A stretch of 64,000 nt of DNA from Paraburkholderia ginsengisoli NBRC 100965 (GTDB lineage Bacteria > Pseudomonadota > Gammaproteobacteria > Burkholderiales > Burkholderiaceae). Location: contig NZ_BBJF01000005.1 of the NCBI RefSeq assembly GCF_000739735.1, positions 744,001 to 808,000 on the forward strand, read 5' to 3'. Under the pieces are notes generated by a model. It saw only the letters and a program-made list of their open reading frames with translations. It was not told the DNA's origin and did no database searches. Shown piece after piece: positions 16,375 through 25,724 of the stretch. A program made the translations under genes and the position numbers. Every line of letters starts with the position of its first letter. Position 1 is the stretch's first letter.

Positions 16375-19366
16375 GTTGACGTGCTCCTTCGCTGTCGTAG
16401 AACACCGAACTGGTGACTTTGGCCGCGATCTGTTTGCCGCTGGAAAGCGGGATCGTGACCGTTGCGCCGATCCTGTCGAGACCGCCCTTCACGACCGCCA
16501 TCGCAATCGAGCGCTTCAGGATCGGGCTGTAGTAGCTCGACGTGACATGCCCGAGCATCGGCGCGGTGTCGCCCTGGAAGGGACCGGCGACGATCTGCGA
16601 GCCCTCCGGTATCACGAACGACGGATCGTCCGACAGCAATCCGACCAGCTGCTTGCGCCCCGCCTTCGCGGTATCCGAGCGCGTCAACGAGCGCTTGCCG
16701 AGGAAGTCTTTCGACTTCGCGACGAGCCCGCCCATGCCGAGGTCGTACGGCGTCATCGAGCCGTCCGTATCCTGACCGACGATGATGTAGCCCTTCTCCG
16801 CACGCAGCACGTGCATCGTTTCGGTGCCGTACGGCGTGATGTCGAATTCCGCGCCCGCGGTCATCAACGCTTCCCACACCGCGCGCCCGACATTCGCCGG
16901 CACGTTCACTTCATACGCGAGTTCGCCGGAGAAGCTGATGCGCATGACACGCGACGCCGCGCCCGCCACCGTGCCTTCGCGATAGCTCATGAACGGAAAT
17001 GCCGCGTTCGCGAAGTCGATGTCGTGGCAGACCTTCTGCAAGACCTTGCGGCTGTTCGGGCCGACCACGGCGAACGTGGCCCAGTGATCCGTGACCGACG
17101 CAAGCCGCACGCGCATGTCCGGCCACTCCGTTTGCAGCCAGCGTTCGAGCCACGTGAGCACGCGCGCCGCGCCGCCGGTGGTGGTCGTCATCATGTAGTG
17201 CTGGTCGGCGAGACGCACGGTGACGCCATCGTCGAAGATCATGCCGTTTTCGTCGAGCATCAGGCCGTAGCGGCACTTGCCGACTTCCAGCTTGCTCCAC
17301 GGATTCGTGTAGACCCAGTTCAGCAGTTTCGCGGCATCGGGGCCCTGAATGTCGATCTTGCCGAGCGTCGACGCGTCGAGAATGCCGACGCTCGTACGCA
17401 CCGCGAGCGATTCGCGCGCGACCGCCGCGTGCATGTCTTCGTCCGCCTTCGGGTAGTACCAGGGACGCTTCCAGTTGCCGACGTCCTCGAACGCCGCGCC
17501 GTTTTCGACATGCCATTCGTGCACCGCCGTCTTGCGCACCGGGTCGAGAAACTCGCCCAGCTCGCGGCCGGCGAACGTGCCGAACGTCACCGGCGTGTAG
17601 TTCGGCCGGAAAGTCGTCGTGCCGGTTTCGGGAATCGTCTTGCCGAGCGCCTGCGCGAGAATCGCCATGCCGTTGATGTTGCCGAGTTTGCCCTGGTCGG
17701 TGCCGAAACCCATCGCGGTATAGCGCTTCACGTGCTCGACGGATTCGAAGCCCTCGCGCGCGGCGAGAAAAATATCCGCCGCCGACACGTCGTTCTGGAA
17801 ATCGACGAACTGCTTCGGTCCACGCGTGGCCATCTCGCGACCGCCGACCAGCCATAGCGGCGCGAGCTTCGTCTCGGTCAGCTCGGCCACCTGCACGGGA
17901 TTCGGTCGCGCGACGATGTAGTCGGCGGCGCGCGCCGCCTCGACACCCGCATCGACCGCGAAGCGGATGCCCTGGCCCAATGTGAAGTCGCCCGCGCACG
18001 CGCCGACGCTCGCCTCCGCCTGCATCGCCTTGCCGGGTACGAAGCAGGCCTTGTCGTCATGCCAGTGCGCCTTGCCGCCCGATTGGGCGAACAGGTGCAG
18101 CACCGGGCTCCAGCCGCCCGACATCGCGAGCAGATCGCACGGCAATGCGCCCTGCTGCGCCCCGAGCTGTCCATTCGAATACAACGCCACGTCGACCGAT
18201 GCGACGCGCAGCTTGCCATGCGCCGCCGTCACCACTGCGCCGCTCATCACCTTGACGCCATAGCGGCGCGCCAGCGCGGGCAGCGTGCCCTTCGATTCGC
18301 CCGCACGCGGATCGATCACCGTCACCTGCGCGCCGGCCGCCTTCAGGTCGAGCGCGCATTGATAGCCGTCGTCGTTGTTCGTGAACACCACCGCGTTGCG
18401 CCCCGGCAGCACCGCATAGCGATGCAGATAAGTCGACACCGCCGACGCCAGCATCACGCCCGGCAGATCGTTATTGCCGAACACGATCGGCCGTTCATGC
18501 GCGCCGGTCGCGAGAATCACGCGTTTCGCGCGGATTTTCCACAGCAGTTCGCGCGTGCCCTTGCGTTGCGAGACGGGCAGATGCTCGGTGAGCCGCTGCG
18601 TCACCGTCACGAGGTTGTGATCCTGATAGCCGAACGCGGTGCTGCGCGACAGGATCTTCACGTCGGGCATCTGGCGCAATTCGTCTTCAATCTTCTGCAC
18701 CCATTGCAGCGCGGGTTTGCCGTCGATCTCCGCGCGGCACGACAGCAGCGAGCCGCCGAGTTCCGGCTGATCGTCGACCAGCGTCACGCGCGCGCCTGAG
18801 AGCGCCGCCGCATGCGCGGCCGCAAGGCCGGTCGGGCCGCCGCCGACCACCAGCACGTCGCAATGAGCAAAGCACTTGTCGTAGCGGTCGGCGTCGGGCT
18901 GCTCGGGCGCCTTGCCGAGACCGGCCGCGTCGCGGATCGCCTCTTCATACTTCGGCCAGAATTTGCGTGGCCACATGAAGGTCTTGTAGTAGAAGCCCGC
19001 GGGAATGAAGCGCGCGATCTTCTGGTTGATCGCCATGCGGTCTTTCTCGATGCTCGGCTTCGCGTTCACGCTGGTGGCGACGAGCCCCTGATATAGCTCC
19101 ACTTCGGTCGCGCGCGCATTCGGCACCGTGTACGCACCGGTTTCGAGTTGCACGACCGCATTGGGCTCTTCGACGCCCGCCGTCACGATGCCGCGCGGCC
19201 GGTGATACTTCCAGCTGCGCGCGACGAAGTGCACGCCGTTCGCGAGCAGCGCGGACGCGAGCGTGTCGCCCTGGAAGCCCTGATATTTGACGCCGTTGAA
19301 CGTGAAGCTCAGTGCAATCGCGCGATTGATGCGCCCGCCGTTGGGCAGTCGGTCTTTCTGGCTCAT
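16364..19366 (-). CDS. soxA: Sarcosine oxidase alpha subunit
   Basis: A 1000-residue subunit. The N-terminal ~100 residues form the ferredoxin-like domain (YQGFQGDTLASALLANGVHF), a Rossmann NAD/FAD domain begins with VLVVGGGPTGLAAAHAAA, and the C-terminal ~400 residues are an aminomethyltransferase (GcvT) domain that passes the methyl-derived carbon to tetrahydrofolate. It starts at the ATG at 19366, which overlaps the soxD stop by four bases; the open frame further upstream reads through soxD and is a shadow. Length is normal for the family. Confidence 0.95.
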   Translation of the reverse strand: MSQKDRLPNGGRINRAIALSFTFNGVKYQGFQGDTLASALLANGVHFVARSWKYHRPRGIVTAGVEEPNAVVQLETGAYTVPNARATEVELYQGLVATSVNAKPSIEKDRMAINQKIARFIPAGFYYKTFMWPRKFWPKYEEAIRDAAGLGKAPEQPDADRYDKCFAHCDVLVVGGGPTGLAAAHAAALSGARVTLVDDQPELGGSLLSCRAEIDGKPALQWVQKIEDELRQMPDVKILSRSTAFGYQDHNLVTVTQRLTEHLPVSQRKGTRELLWKIRAKRVILATGAHERPIVFGNNDLPGVMLASAVSTYLHRYAVLPGRNAVVFTNNDDGYQCALDLKAAGAQVTVIDPRAGESKGTLPALARRYGVKVMSGAVVTAAHGKLRVASVDVALYSNGQLGAQQGALPCDLLAMSGGWSPVLHLFAQSGGKAHWHDDKACFVPGKAMQAEASVGACAGDFTLGQGIRFAVDAGVEAARAADYIVARPNPVQVAELTETKLAPLWLVGGREMATRGPKQFVDFQNDVSAADIFLAAREGFESVEHVKRYTAMGFGTDQGKLGNINGMAILAQALGKTIPETGTTTFRPNYTPVTFGTFAGRELGEFLDPVRKTAVHEWHVENGAAFEDVGNWKRPWYYPKADEDMHAAVARESLAVRTSVGILDASTLGKIDIQGPDAAKLLNWVYTNPWSKLEVGKCRYGLMLDENGMIFDDGVTVRLADQHYMMTTTTGGAARVLTWLERWLQTEWPDMRVRLASVTDHWATFAVVGPNSRKVLQKVCHDIDFANAAFPFMSYREGTVAGAASRVMRISFSGELAYEVNVPANVGRAVWEALMTAGAEFDITPYGTETMHVLRAEKGYIIVGQDTDGSMTPYDLGMGGLVAKSKDFLGKRSLTRSDTAKAGRKQLVGLLSDDPSFVIPEGSQIVAGPFQGDTAPMLGHVTSSYYSPILKRSIAMAVVKGGLDRIGATVTIPLSSGKQIAAKVTSSVFYDSEGARQHVE

Positions 19367-19674
19367 GCTTTGCCCTCCTGTGCGCTGGCGTCGCTGCCAT
19401 CCAGCGCGAGCAGCGGACGTTCGAACGTCTCGTAGCCCTGGATCTCGTAGCTCACCGTGTCGCGTTGCGCCTTGAACCAGCGGCGGCAGCCCTGCGTGTG
19501 CAGCCATTGTTCGCGATGCACGCCGCGCGAGTTCTTGCGCATGAACAGGTAGTCGCCCCATTCGCGATCGGTGAGCGCATCGGTGTCGAGCGGTCGCGCG
19601 ATATCCGCTTCGCCGCCGCAGGAAAATTCGGTTTCGGCTCGGGGTCCGCACCACGGGCATTCGATCAGCAGCAT
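19363..19674 (-). CDS. soxD: Sarcosine oxidase delta subunit
   Basis: A 103-residue zinc-binding subunit. The zinc ligands known for the family are all in place: Cys6 and Cys9 (IECPWCG), His59 and Cys63 (WLHTQGC). The gene lies between soxB and soxA with overlap into soxA, the canonical BDAG order. It is needed for assembly of the heterotetramer. Confidence 0.95.
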   Translation of the reverse strand: MLLIECPWCGPRAETEFSCGGEADIARPLDTDALTDREWGDYLFMRKNSRGVHREQWLHTQGCRRWFKAQRDTVSYEIQGYETFERPLLALDGSDASAQEGKA

Positions 19675-19686
19675 GTTGTTTCTCGC

Positions 19687-20931
19687 TTAGTGGGCGACGG
19701 CCGCAGCGCCGTGCTCGTCGATAAGATGGCCGGTATAGAACCGCTCCAGCGAAAACGGCGCATTCAATTCATGCGGCTCGTCCCGCGCGATGGTGTGCGC
19801 ATAGGCCCACCCCGAACCCGGCGTCGCCTTGAAGCCGCCCGTGCCCCAACCGCAATTGAAGTAAAGCCCCTTCACGTCGGTCTTGCTGATGATCGGGCAC
19901 GCATCCGGCGACACGTCCACGATGCCGCCCCACTGCCGGTTCATCCGCACCCGCGAAAACACGGGGAACATTTCGACGATCGCCTCGAGCGTGCCTTCGA
20001 TAATCTGGAAACTGCCGCGCTGCCCGAAGCCCGTGTACTGATCGACGCCCGCGCCGATCACGAGATCGCCCTTGTCGGACTGGCTGATGTACGCATGCAC
20101 CGCGTTCGACATCACGACCGTATTGACCACGGGCTTGATCGGCTCGGACACCAGCGCCTGCAGCGGATGGCTTTCCAGCGGCAGGCGCACGCCGGCCATG
20201 TCGGCGAGCGTCGACGTATTGCCCGCCGCGACCACGGCGACCTTCTTCGCCTTGATGAAGCCCTTCGTGGTATCCACGCCAATCACCTGGCTGCCGTCGC
20301 GACGAATCCCCGTGACCTGGCAGTTCTGCACGATGTCGACGCCCGCCTGGTCCGCGCCCCGCGCGAAACCCCAGGCGACCGCATCGTGGCGGGCCACGCC
20401 GCCGCGCCGCTGGATCGATGCGCCGAGCACCGGATAGCGGCTGTTCAGATTGATGGTCGGCTCGATTTCCTTGATCTGCGCGGGCGTGAGGAACTCGGCG
20501 TCCACGCCGTTCAGACGGTTTGCGTTCACGCGGCGCTCCGTGTCGCGCACATCCTGTAACGTGTGCGCGAGGTTCATCACGCCGCGCTGGCTGAACATCA
20601 CGTTGTAGTTCAGATCCTGCGAGAGCCCTTCCCACAGCTTCATCGCCTTCTCGTACAACGCGGCCGATTCGTCCCACAGGTAGTTCGAACGCACGATGGT
20701 CGTATTGCGCGCCGTATTGCCGCCGCCGATCCAGCCCTTCTCCAGCACCGCGACATTGCGCACGCCATGCTCTTTCGCGAGGTAATACGCGGTGGCGAGC
20801 CCATGCCCGCCGCCGCCGACGATCACGACGTCGTATTCACGTTTGGGCTCGGGACTTTTCCACTGTCGCTCCCAATTCTCGTGATACGACATCCCGTTGC
20901 GCAACAGGCTGAATATCGAATAGCGGCTCAT
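19687..20931 (-). CDS. soxB: Sarcosine oxidase beta subunit
   Basis: A 414-residue DAO-type flavoprotein starting [20 protein letters not shown], with the FAD motif [20 protein letters not shown] and the histidine in [18 protein letters not shown] (His182) that carries covalent FMN in characterised enzymes. The C-terminal segment [20 protein letters not shown] is the usual FAD-contact loop. It catalyses oxidation of sarcosine at the flavin. The gap to the upstream serine dehydratase gene is 16 bases, so both are in one operon. Confidence 0.95.
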   Translation of the reverse strand: MSRYSIFSLLRNGMSYHENWERQWKSPEPKREYDVVIVGGGGHGLATAYYLAKEHGVRNVAVLEKGWIGGGNTARNTTIVRSNYLWDESAALYEKAMKLWEGLSQDLNYNVMFSQRGVMNLAHTLQDVRDTERRVNANRLNGVDAEFLTPAQIKEIEPTINLNSRYPVLGASIQRRGGVARHDAVAWGFARGADQAGVDIVQNCQVTGIRRDGSQVIGVDTTKGFIKAKKVAVVAAGNTSTLADMAGVRLPLESHPLQALVSEPIKPVVNTVVMSNAVHAYISQSDKGDLVIGAGVDQYTGFGQRGSFQIIEGTLEAIVEMFPVFSRVRMNRQWGGIVDVSPDACPIISKTDVKGLYFNCGWGTGGFKATPGSGWAYAHTIARDEPHELNAPFSLERFYTGHLIDEHGAAAVAH

Positions 20932-20947
20932 CGTCGGTCCTTGTCAA

Positions 20948-22369
20948 TCAACACTCGATGACGTTCACGGCCAACCCGCCGCGCGACGTCTCCTTGTACT
21001 TCGTTTTCATGTCCGCGCCGGTTTCGCGCATCGTCTTGATCACGTTGTCGAGCGATACGTAATGCTTGCCGTCGCCCTTCATCGCCATGCGCGCGGCGTT
21101 CAGCGCCTTGATCGCGCCCATCGCATTGCGTTCGATGCACGGAATCTGCACGAGCCCGCCGACCGGATCGCAGGTCATGCCGAGGTTGTGCTCCATGCCG
21201 ATTTCGGCGGCGTTCTCCACCTGGGTCGGCGTGCCGCCCATCACGGCGGCGAGCGCCGCGGCGGCCATCGAGCACGCGACGCCCACCTCGCCCTGGCAGC
21301 CCACTTCCGCGCCGGAGATCGACGCCGTTTCCTTGTAGATGATGCCGATCGCGGCGGCGGTCAGCAGGAAGTCGACGATGCCCGCATCGCTCGATGCATG
21401 CATGAACTTCACGTAGTAATGCAGCACCGCCGGGATCACGCCGGCCGCGCCATTGGTCGGCGCGGTGACGACGCGCCCGCCGGCCGCGTTCTCTTCGTTG
21501 ACGGCCATCGCGTACAGATTGACCCAGTCGAGCATCGACAGCGGATCGCGCAGCGACTCTTCCGAGCGTGCGCGCAGTTGCGCGCACAGGTCGGCGGCGC
21601 GGCGCTTCACGTGCATCGGGCCGGGCAGTTCGCCACGCACCTTGCAGCCGCGCTCGACGCACGCGGCCATCGTGCGCCAGATCGTCAGCAGGCCTTCGCG
21701 CACTTCGTGTTCGGGCCGCGTTGCGCATTCGTTGCGCAGCGTCACCTCGGCGATCGACAAGCCGCTCTCGCGGCACACACGCATCAGATCGTCGCCGGTG
21801 CGAAACGGATACGGCACTTCAGCGCCAACGCGCAAGCCGTTCACGCGATCGCCTTCGCGATTGACCACGAAGCCGCCGCCAATCGAGTAATACTCTTTCT
21901 CCACCAGCAACTGACCGCTTTCATCGAAGGCCTGAAAACGCATGCCGTTCGGATGCACGAAGCTGGCACCCGATGCACCCAACGCACCCAACGCACCTGG
22001 CGCGCCCGGCATCAACCGACGAAAAAAGCTGAGGTGCTCGCGCTCGTCGAACGCGACCGGATTCTTGCCGAGCAGCGCCAGTTGCTTCGCCTCGCGGATC
22101 GCGCGCAAACGCGGCTCGATCAGGTCAGGGTCGAGCGTATCGGGCAGATTGCCTTCGAGCCCGAGCAGCACCGCCTTGTCCGTGCCGTGCCCTTTGCCCG
22201 TTGCGCCGAGCGAGCCGTACAGTTCGACTCTCACGCGACGCACGAAGCCGAGCAGGTTCGCGTCTTCGATATGCGACGCGAAGCGGCACGCAGCGATCAT
22301 CGGCCCGACCGTATGCGAGCTCGAAGGACCGATGCCGATCTTGAACAGATCGAAAACGCTGACGTTCAT
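20948..22369 (-). CDS. sdaB: L-serine ammonia-lyase (iron-sulfur serine dehydratase)
   Basis: A 473-residue single-chain serine dehydratase: the beta-domain start [24 protein letters not shown] and the alpha-domain segments with the conserved cysteines ([40 protein letters not shown]) that hold the 4Fe-4S cluster. It turns serine into pyruvate and ammonia, completing betaine-to-pyruvate flow with GlyA. As first gene it leads the sdaB-soxBDAG operon, as in Pseudomonas. Odd feature: a short Gly-Ala repeat near residue 120-135 encoded by a 9-base tandem repeat. Confidence 0.93.
   Translation of the reverse strand: MNVSVFDLFKIGIGPSSSHTVGPMIAACRFASHIEDANLLGFVRRVRVELYGSLGATGKGHGTDKAVLLGLEGNLPDTLDPDLIEPRLRAIREAKQLALLGKNPVAFDEREHLSFFRRLMPGAPGALGALGASGASFVHPNGMRFQAFDESGQLLVEKEYYSIGGGFVVNREGDRVNGLRVGAEVPYPFRTGDDLMRVCRESGLSIAEVTLRNECATRPEHEVREGLLTIWRTMAACVERGCKVRGELPGPMHVKRRAADLCAQLRARSEESLRDPLSMLDWVNLYAMAVNEENAAGGRVVTAPTNGAAGVIPAVLHYYVKFMHASSDAGIVDFLLTAAAIGIIYKETASISGAEVGCQGEVGVACSMAAAALAAVMGGTPTQVENAAEIGMEHNLGMTCDPVGGLVQIPCIERNAMGAIKALNAARMAMKGDGKHYVSLDNVIKTMRETGADMKTKYKETSRGGLAVNVIEC
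21966..22010. repeat. Coding 9-bp tandem repeat in sdaB
   Basis: Five head-to-tail 9-base units (two identical GCACCCAAC copies flanked by GCACCCGAT, GCACCTGGC and GCGCCCGGC) encoding an Ala/Gly/Leu-rich stretch of the serine dehydratase. All units keep the frame, so unit loss or gain would only lengthen or shorten a loop. Confidence 0.7.
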
Positions 22370-22512
22370 GGCGTGCCTTCTATGTGGCGGGCGCTAAGCT
22401 GCCTTGGGTGGAGTAGTCCGTATTGCACCGCAAGGCAAATTGAATCGATAGAATAAAAACGGCATGACAGTGGGATAGTGGCGTCAAGGACGCGGCCCGC
22501 CAAGCGCGGCGG

Positions 22513-22544
22513 CGCATTTGCGATGACTTCTGACGCATTTGCGA
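22513..22544. promoter_or_regulatory. Tandem CGCATTTGCGA repeats: candidate AraC-type operator of sdaB-sox
   Basis: The 11-mer CGCATTTGCGA occurs at 22513-22523 and again at 22534-22544, a spacing of 21 bases (two helical turns), which is how AraC-family proteins usually bind. It lies about 145-175 bases before sdaB and 160-190 before the divergent GlxA-type gene. The right copy continues as TTTGCGACA, a 9-mer also present upstream of choV. No other feature is seen in the 332-base intergenic region. Confidence 0.6.
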
Positions 22545-22701
22545 CAGGCGTACCGGTTGCGGCTGGCGATGCTGACATCACGCCGGGGCATCGCCTGCAG
22601 CGCCCTGCACGGCCTCCGGCTAGCACCCATAAGGCTCGCGTTAAAGCGCCCACGATCCCGATGCTATGCTTGAATCCATTTTTCCCTTGCCGGCTGCACG
22701 C

Positions 22702-23784
22702 ATGAATTCCGCTGAACCGCTTCCGCTTCAATCGAGCGACGGTACGCCGAAGCAGCGCATCCGCTTCGGCATCATCCTGTTGCCGAACTTCACGCTAACG
22801 GCGTTCTCGGGTTTCGTCGACCTGCTGCGTCTGTCCGCGGACGAAGGCGATTTCAGCAAGCCGGTGCGCTGCTCGTGGAGCGTGCTGGGGGAAACCCTCG
22901 CTCCGGTGCGCGCGAGTTGCGGCATCCAGATCACGCCGTGGGAAACCTTCGACAACGCCGAGCCGTTCGACTACGTGGTCGTGGTCGGCGGGCTGCTGCA
23001 TTCGGGACCGGCCGCGAGCGACGCGACGCTCGCGTTCATTCGCCGCGCTGCCGCCACCGACGCGACGCTGGTCGGCATGTGCACCGGCGTGTTCTCGCTG
23101 ATGCGCGCGGGCGTGCTCGACGGCCATCGCATCTGCGTGAGCTGGTTTCACTACTGGGATTTCATCGAGCGCTTTCCGTCGGTGAATGAAGAAGCGCTGG
23201 TCGCGGATCGGCTGTTCGTGATCGATCGGCGGCGTATTACGTGTTCCGGCGGACGCGCGTCGATCGACGTGGCCGCCGCGATCCTGTTACGTCACTTCGA
23301 AACCGCGACCGTGCAGAAGGCGCTGCGCATCCTGCTGGTCGACGACATGCAGAAAGGCAACGCGCCGCAGCCGCATCCGCCGGGACTTGCGCCCGCCACG
23401 CATCCGAAGGTCAAGCGCGCGATCCTGCTGATGGAGCAGCACGTGGGCCGTTCGCTGCCGCTCGACGAACTGGCACGCAAGCTCGATTTGTCGCCGCGCC
23501 AGTTGGAACGGCTTTTCAAGGCGCAAACCGGCAAGGCGCCGCAGGCTTACGCGAAGCAGGTGCGCTTGCGTACCGCTGCGTGGCTGCTGACGAGTTCGGA
23601 CAAAACTGTCGCGGACATCGCGTCGAGTTGCGGCTTTTCCGACGCGTCGCATCTGGGCCGCGAGTTTCGCAAGCAGTTCGGCCTGCCGCCGGTGATGTAC
23701 CGCGAGCAGCGCGGCACGGCGGCGGAAGTGGAAGACGGCTACGGTTACGACGAGACGTTTCCGGGGCGGGCGCAGGCGATTTGA
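22702..23784 (+). CDS. GlxA/AraC family regulator divergent from sdaB-sox
   Basis: About 360 residues from the ATG at 22702; an ATG at 22666 would add twelve residues and cannot be excluded, since neither has a good ribosome binding site. DJ-1/PfpI-like domain at residues about 20-200 (FGIILLPNFTLTAFSGFVDLL, VGMCTGVFSLMRAGVLDG) and AraC DNA-binding domain at the C terminus (LARKLDLSPRQLERLFKAQTG, SSCGFSDASHLGREFRKQFG). It is clearly more distant from the other two GlxA-type proteins here than they are from each other. Divergence from sdaB suggests control of sarcosine/serine catabolism, possibly the counterpart of SouR. Confidence 0.8.
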   Translation: MNSAEPLPLQSSDGTPKQRIRFGIILLPNFTLTAFSGFVDLLRLSADEGDFSKPVRCSWSVLGETLAPVRASCGIQITPWETFDNAEPFDYVVVVGGLLHSGPAASDATLAFIRRAAATDATLVGMCTGVFSLMRAGVLDGHRICVSWFHYWDFIERFPSVNEEALVADRLFVIDRRRITCSGGRASIDVAAAILLRHFETATVQKALRILLVDDMQKGNAPQPHPPGLAPATHPKVKRAILLMEQHVGRSLPLDELARKLDLSPRQLERLFKAQTGKAPQAYAKQVRLRTAAWLLTSSDKTVADIASSCGFSDASHLGREFRKQFGLPPVMYREQRGTAAEVEDGYGYDETFPGRAQAI

Positions 23785-23815
23785 CGCGGGAGCCCGGGTG
23801 CCGGCACCACCGCCG

Positions 23816-24814
23816 TCACGCCGACAGTCGCCGCTCGACACTCGGCGCATGCCCGAATTGCGCACGATAGGCCTTGCTGAAATGACACGGCGAATGAAAG
23901 CCGCACACCGCCGTGACCCGCGCAATCGACGCGTCCGTATTGCGCAGCAGTTCACGCGCGCGCCGCAAACGCAGCGTCAGGTAGTAGTGCGTCGGCGACA
24001 CGTTCAGGAACATCTTGAACATACGCTGCAAATGGCGTTGCGACAGATGCACGAGCCGCGCGAGTTCGTTGAGCGATAACGGCTCCTCGATATTCGCTTC
24101 CATGAGCCGCACTACTTCGATCAGTTCCGCACGCGAAAAGCCCACGCGCGCATCAACGGGAATGTGCTGATAGTCGGTCGAGCCGCGAATCCGTTCGACA
24201 ATGAACTGCTCGGACACCTGCGCCGCGACCGCATGGCCGAGCCGCATGCCGACCAGGTTCAGCATCAGATCGAGCGGCGCGGTGCCGCCGGTGCAGGTCA
24301 TGCGATCGCGGTCGATCACGAACAGTTCGTCGGCGAAACGCACATGCGGATAGCTCTTGTGCAACGGCGACATGTCCTCCCAATGCACGGTCGCGCGATA
24401 ACCGTCGAGCAGGCCGGCGGCCAGCAGCGCATAGGGTCCCGTGCAGATGCCACCGAGCGGAACGCCTTGCGCGGCCACGTCGCGCAGCAATGCGATCACC
24501 GTATCGTCGACGTAATCGCGCACGTGCCAGCCCGCGCAGACGAACAGCACGTCGGGCATGCCGGCTTCGGCGAGCGTCGTGGTCGGCTTCACCGTGATGC
24601 CGTTGCTGGCGCACGCAGGCTCGCCGTCCGGCGTGATGACCGACCACCGGTAGTACTGCGCGCGGCCCACGTAGTTGGCCATGCGCAACACCTCGACCGC
24701 GCTCGTGAACGCGATCATCGAAAAGTTCGGCAGCGTCAGAAAGCCGACATGCGCGAGCCCGGCCAGCGGCGCTGCGGCGTGGGGCTCGACCGGGGTGAGC
24801 GCGTCGCGCTTCAT
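23816..24814 (-). CDS. GbdR-like GlxA/AraC family regulator of the choline transporter operon
   Basis: A 332-residue paralogue of the regulator at 7481: the same DJ-1/PfpI sensor (FLTLPNFSMIAFTSAVEVLRM, GGICTGPYALLAAGLLDG) and AraC domain (LARLVHLSQRHLQRMFKMF, CGFHSPCHFSKAYRAQFG). The two share long near-identical stretches such as HYYLTLRLRRARELL. It starts 7 bases after the choW stop, so it is cotranscribed with the transporter and may form an autoregulatory loop. Its ligand is probably betaine, choline or dimethylglycine (inference). Confidence 0.8.
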   Translation of the reverse strand: MKRDALTPVEPHAAAPLAGLAHVGFLTLPNFSMIAFTSAVEVLRMANYVGRAQYYRWSVITPDGEPACASNGITVKPTTTLAEAGMPDVLFVCAGWHVRDYVDDTVIALLRDVAAQGVPLGGICTGPYALLAAGLLDGYRATVHWEDMSPLHKSYPHVRFADELFVIDRDRMTCTGGTAPLDLMLNLVGMRLGHAVAAQVSEQFIVERIRGSTDYQHIPVDARVGFSRAELIEVVRLMEANIEEPLSLNELARLVHLSQRHLQRMFKMFLNVSPTHYYLTLRLRRARELLRNTDASIARVTAVCGFHSPCHFSKAYRAQFGHAPSVERRLSA

Positions 24815-24821
24815 CGGCGGC

Positions 24822-25724
24822 TCAACCGTGTTGCGCGGCCGGCTCGCGGCGCACTTTCATTACGCTGCGCAGGCCCGACAGCAGCGGCGCGCGGGCCATG
24901 CCCGGCGCACGGCCGAAGCTCTCCGTGATGCGGTCCAGAATGATCGCGAGCATCACCACCGAGAGGCCGCTCTCGAAGCCCAAGCCGATATCGAGCCGCT
25001 GAATGCTCGCCAGCACGTCGTTGCCGAGCCCGCCCGCGCCGACCATCGACGCGATGATCACCATCGACAGCGCCATCATGATGGTCTGGTTCACGCCGGT
25101 CATGATCGATGGCAGCGCATTCGGAAATTGCACCTTGTAAAGCAACTGCCACGGCGTGCAGCCGAATGCCTGCCCCGCTTCGACGATCTCGCGATTGACG
25201 TGCTTGATGCCGAGCGACGTGAGCCGCACCGCGGGCGGCATCGCGAAGATCACCGTCGACAGAATGCCCGGCACGCGGCCGAGGCCGAACAGCATCGCGG
25301 CCGGAATCAGGTAGACGAACGCGGGCATGGTCTGCATCAGATCGAGCACAGGGCGCACGATCATCTCGACGGTGCGGCTCTTCGCGGTCCAGATGCCGAG
25401 CGGCACGCCGAGCAGCAGGCTGATCAACGTGGACGACAACGTCAGCCCGAGCGTAATCACCATCTGATCCCAGAAGCCGGTGCTGTAGATCAGCAGCATC
25501 GCCAGCAGCGTGAACAGCGCGAAGCGCCAGCCCACCCGCCACAAACCGATGCCGACGAAGAACGCCATCAGCGCCCACATCGGCACCGCCTGCAAGCCGT
25601 GTTCGACGAGCGCGGCAAAACTCTCGATGACCTTGCCGATCGCGTCGAAAGTCTTCGCGTCGTGGTCGAGCAGATAGTGAACGCCGTGATCGACCCAGGC
25701 GCCAAGCGGAATGATTTCAGACAT
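24822..25724 (-). CDS. choW: Choline ABC transporter permease ChoW
   Basis: A 300-residue ProW/OpuAB-type permease with six or so membrane helices and the EAA-type loop IVEAGQAFGCTPWQLLYKVQFPNALPSIMTG. Its start MSEIIPLGAWVDHGVHYLLDH fits ChoW/ProW proteins. It overlaps choV by eight bases. With ChoV it would form the membrane and ATPase parts of a quaternary-amine importer; the binding protein ChoX is not encoded next to them. Confidence 0.87.
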   Translation of the reverse strand: MSEIIPLGAWVDHGVHYLLDHDAKTFDAIGKVIESFAALVEHGLQAVPMWALMAFFVGIGLWRVGWRFALFTLLAMLLIYSTGFWDQMVITLGLTLSSTLISLLLGVPLGIWTAKSRTVEMIVRPVLDLMQTMPAFVYLIPAAMLFGLGRVPGILSTVIFAMPPAVRLTSLGIKHVNREIVEAGQAFGCTPWQLLYKVQFPNALPSIMTGVNQTIMMALSMVIIASMVGAGGLGNDVLASIQRLDIGLGFESGLSVVMLAIILDRITESFGRAPGMARAPLLSGLRSVMKVRREPAAQHG

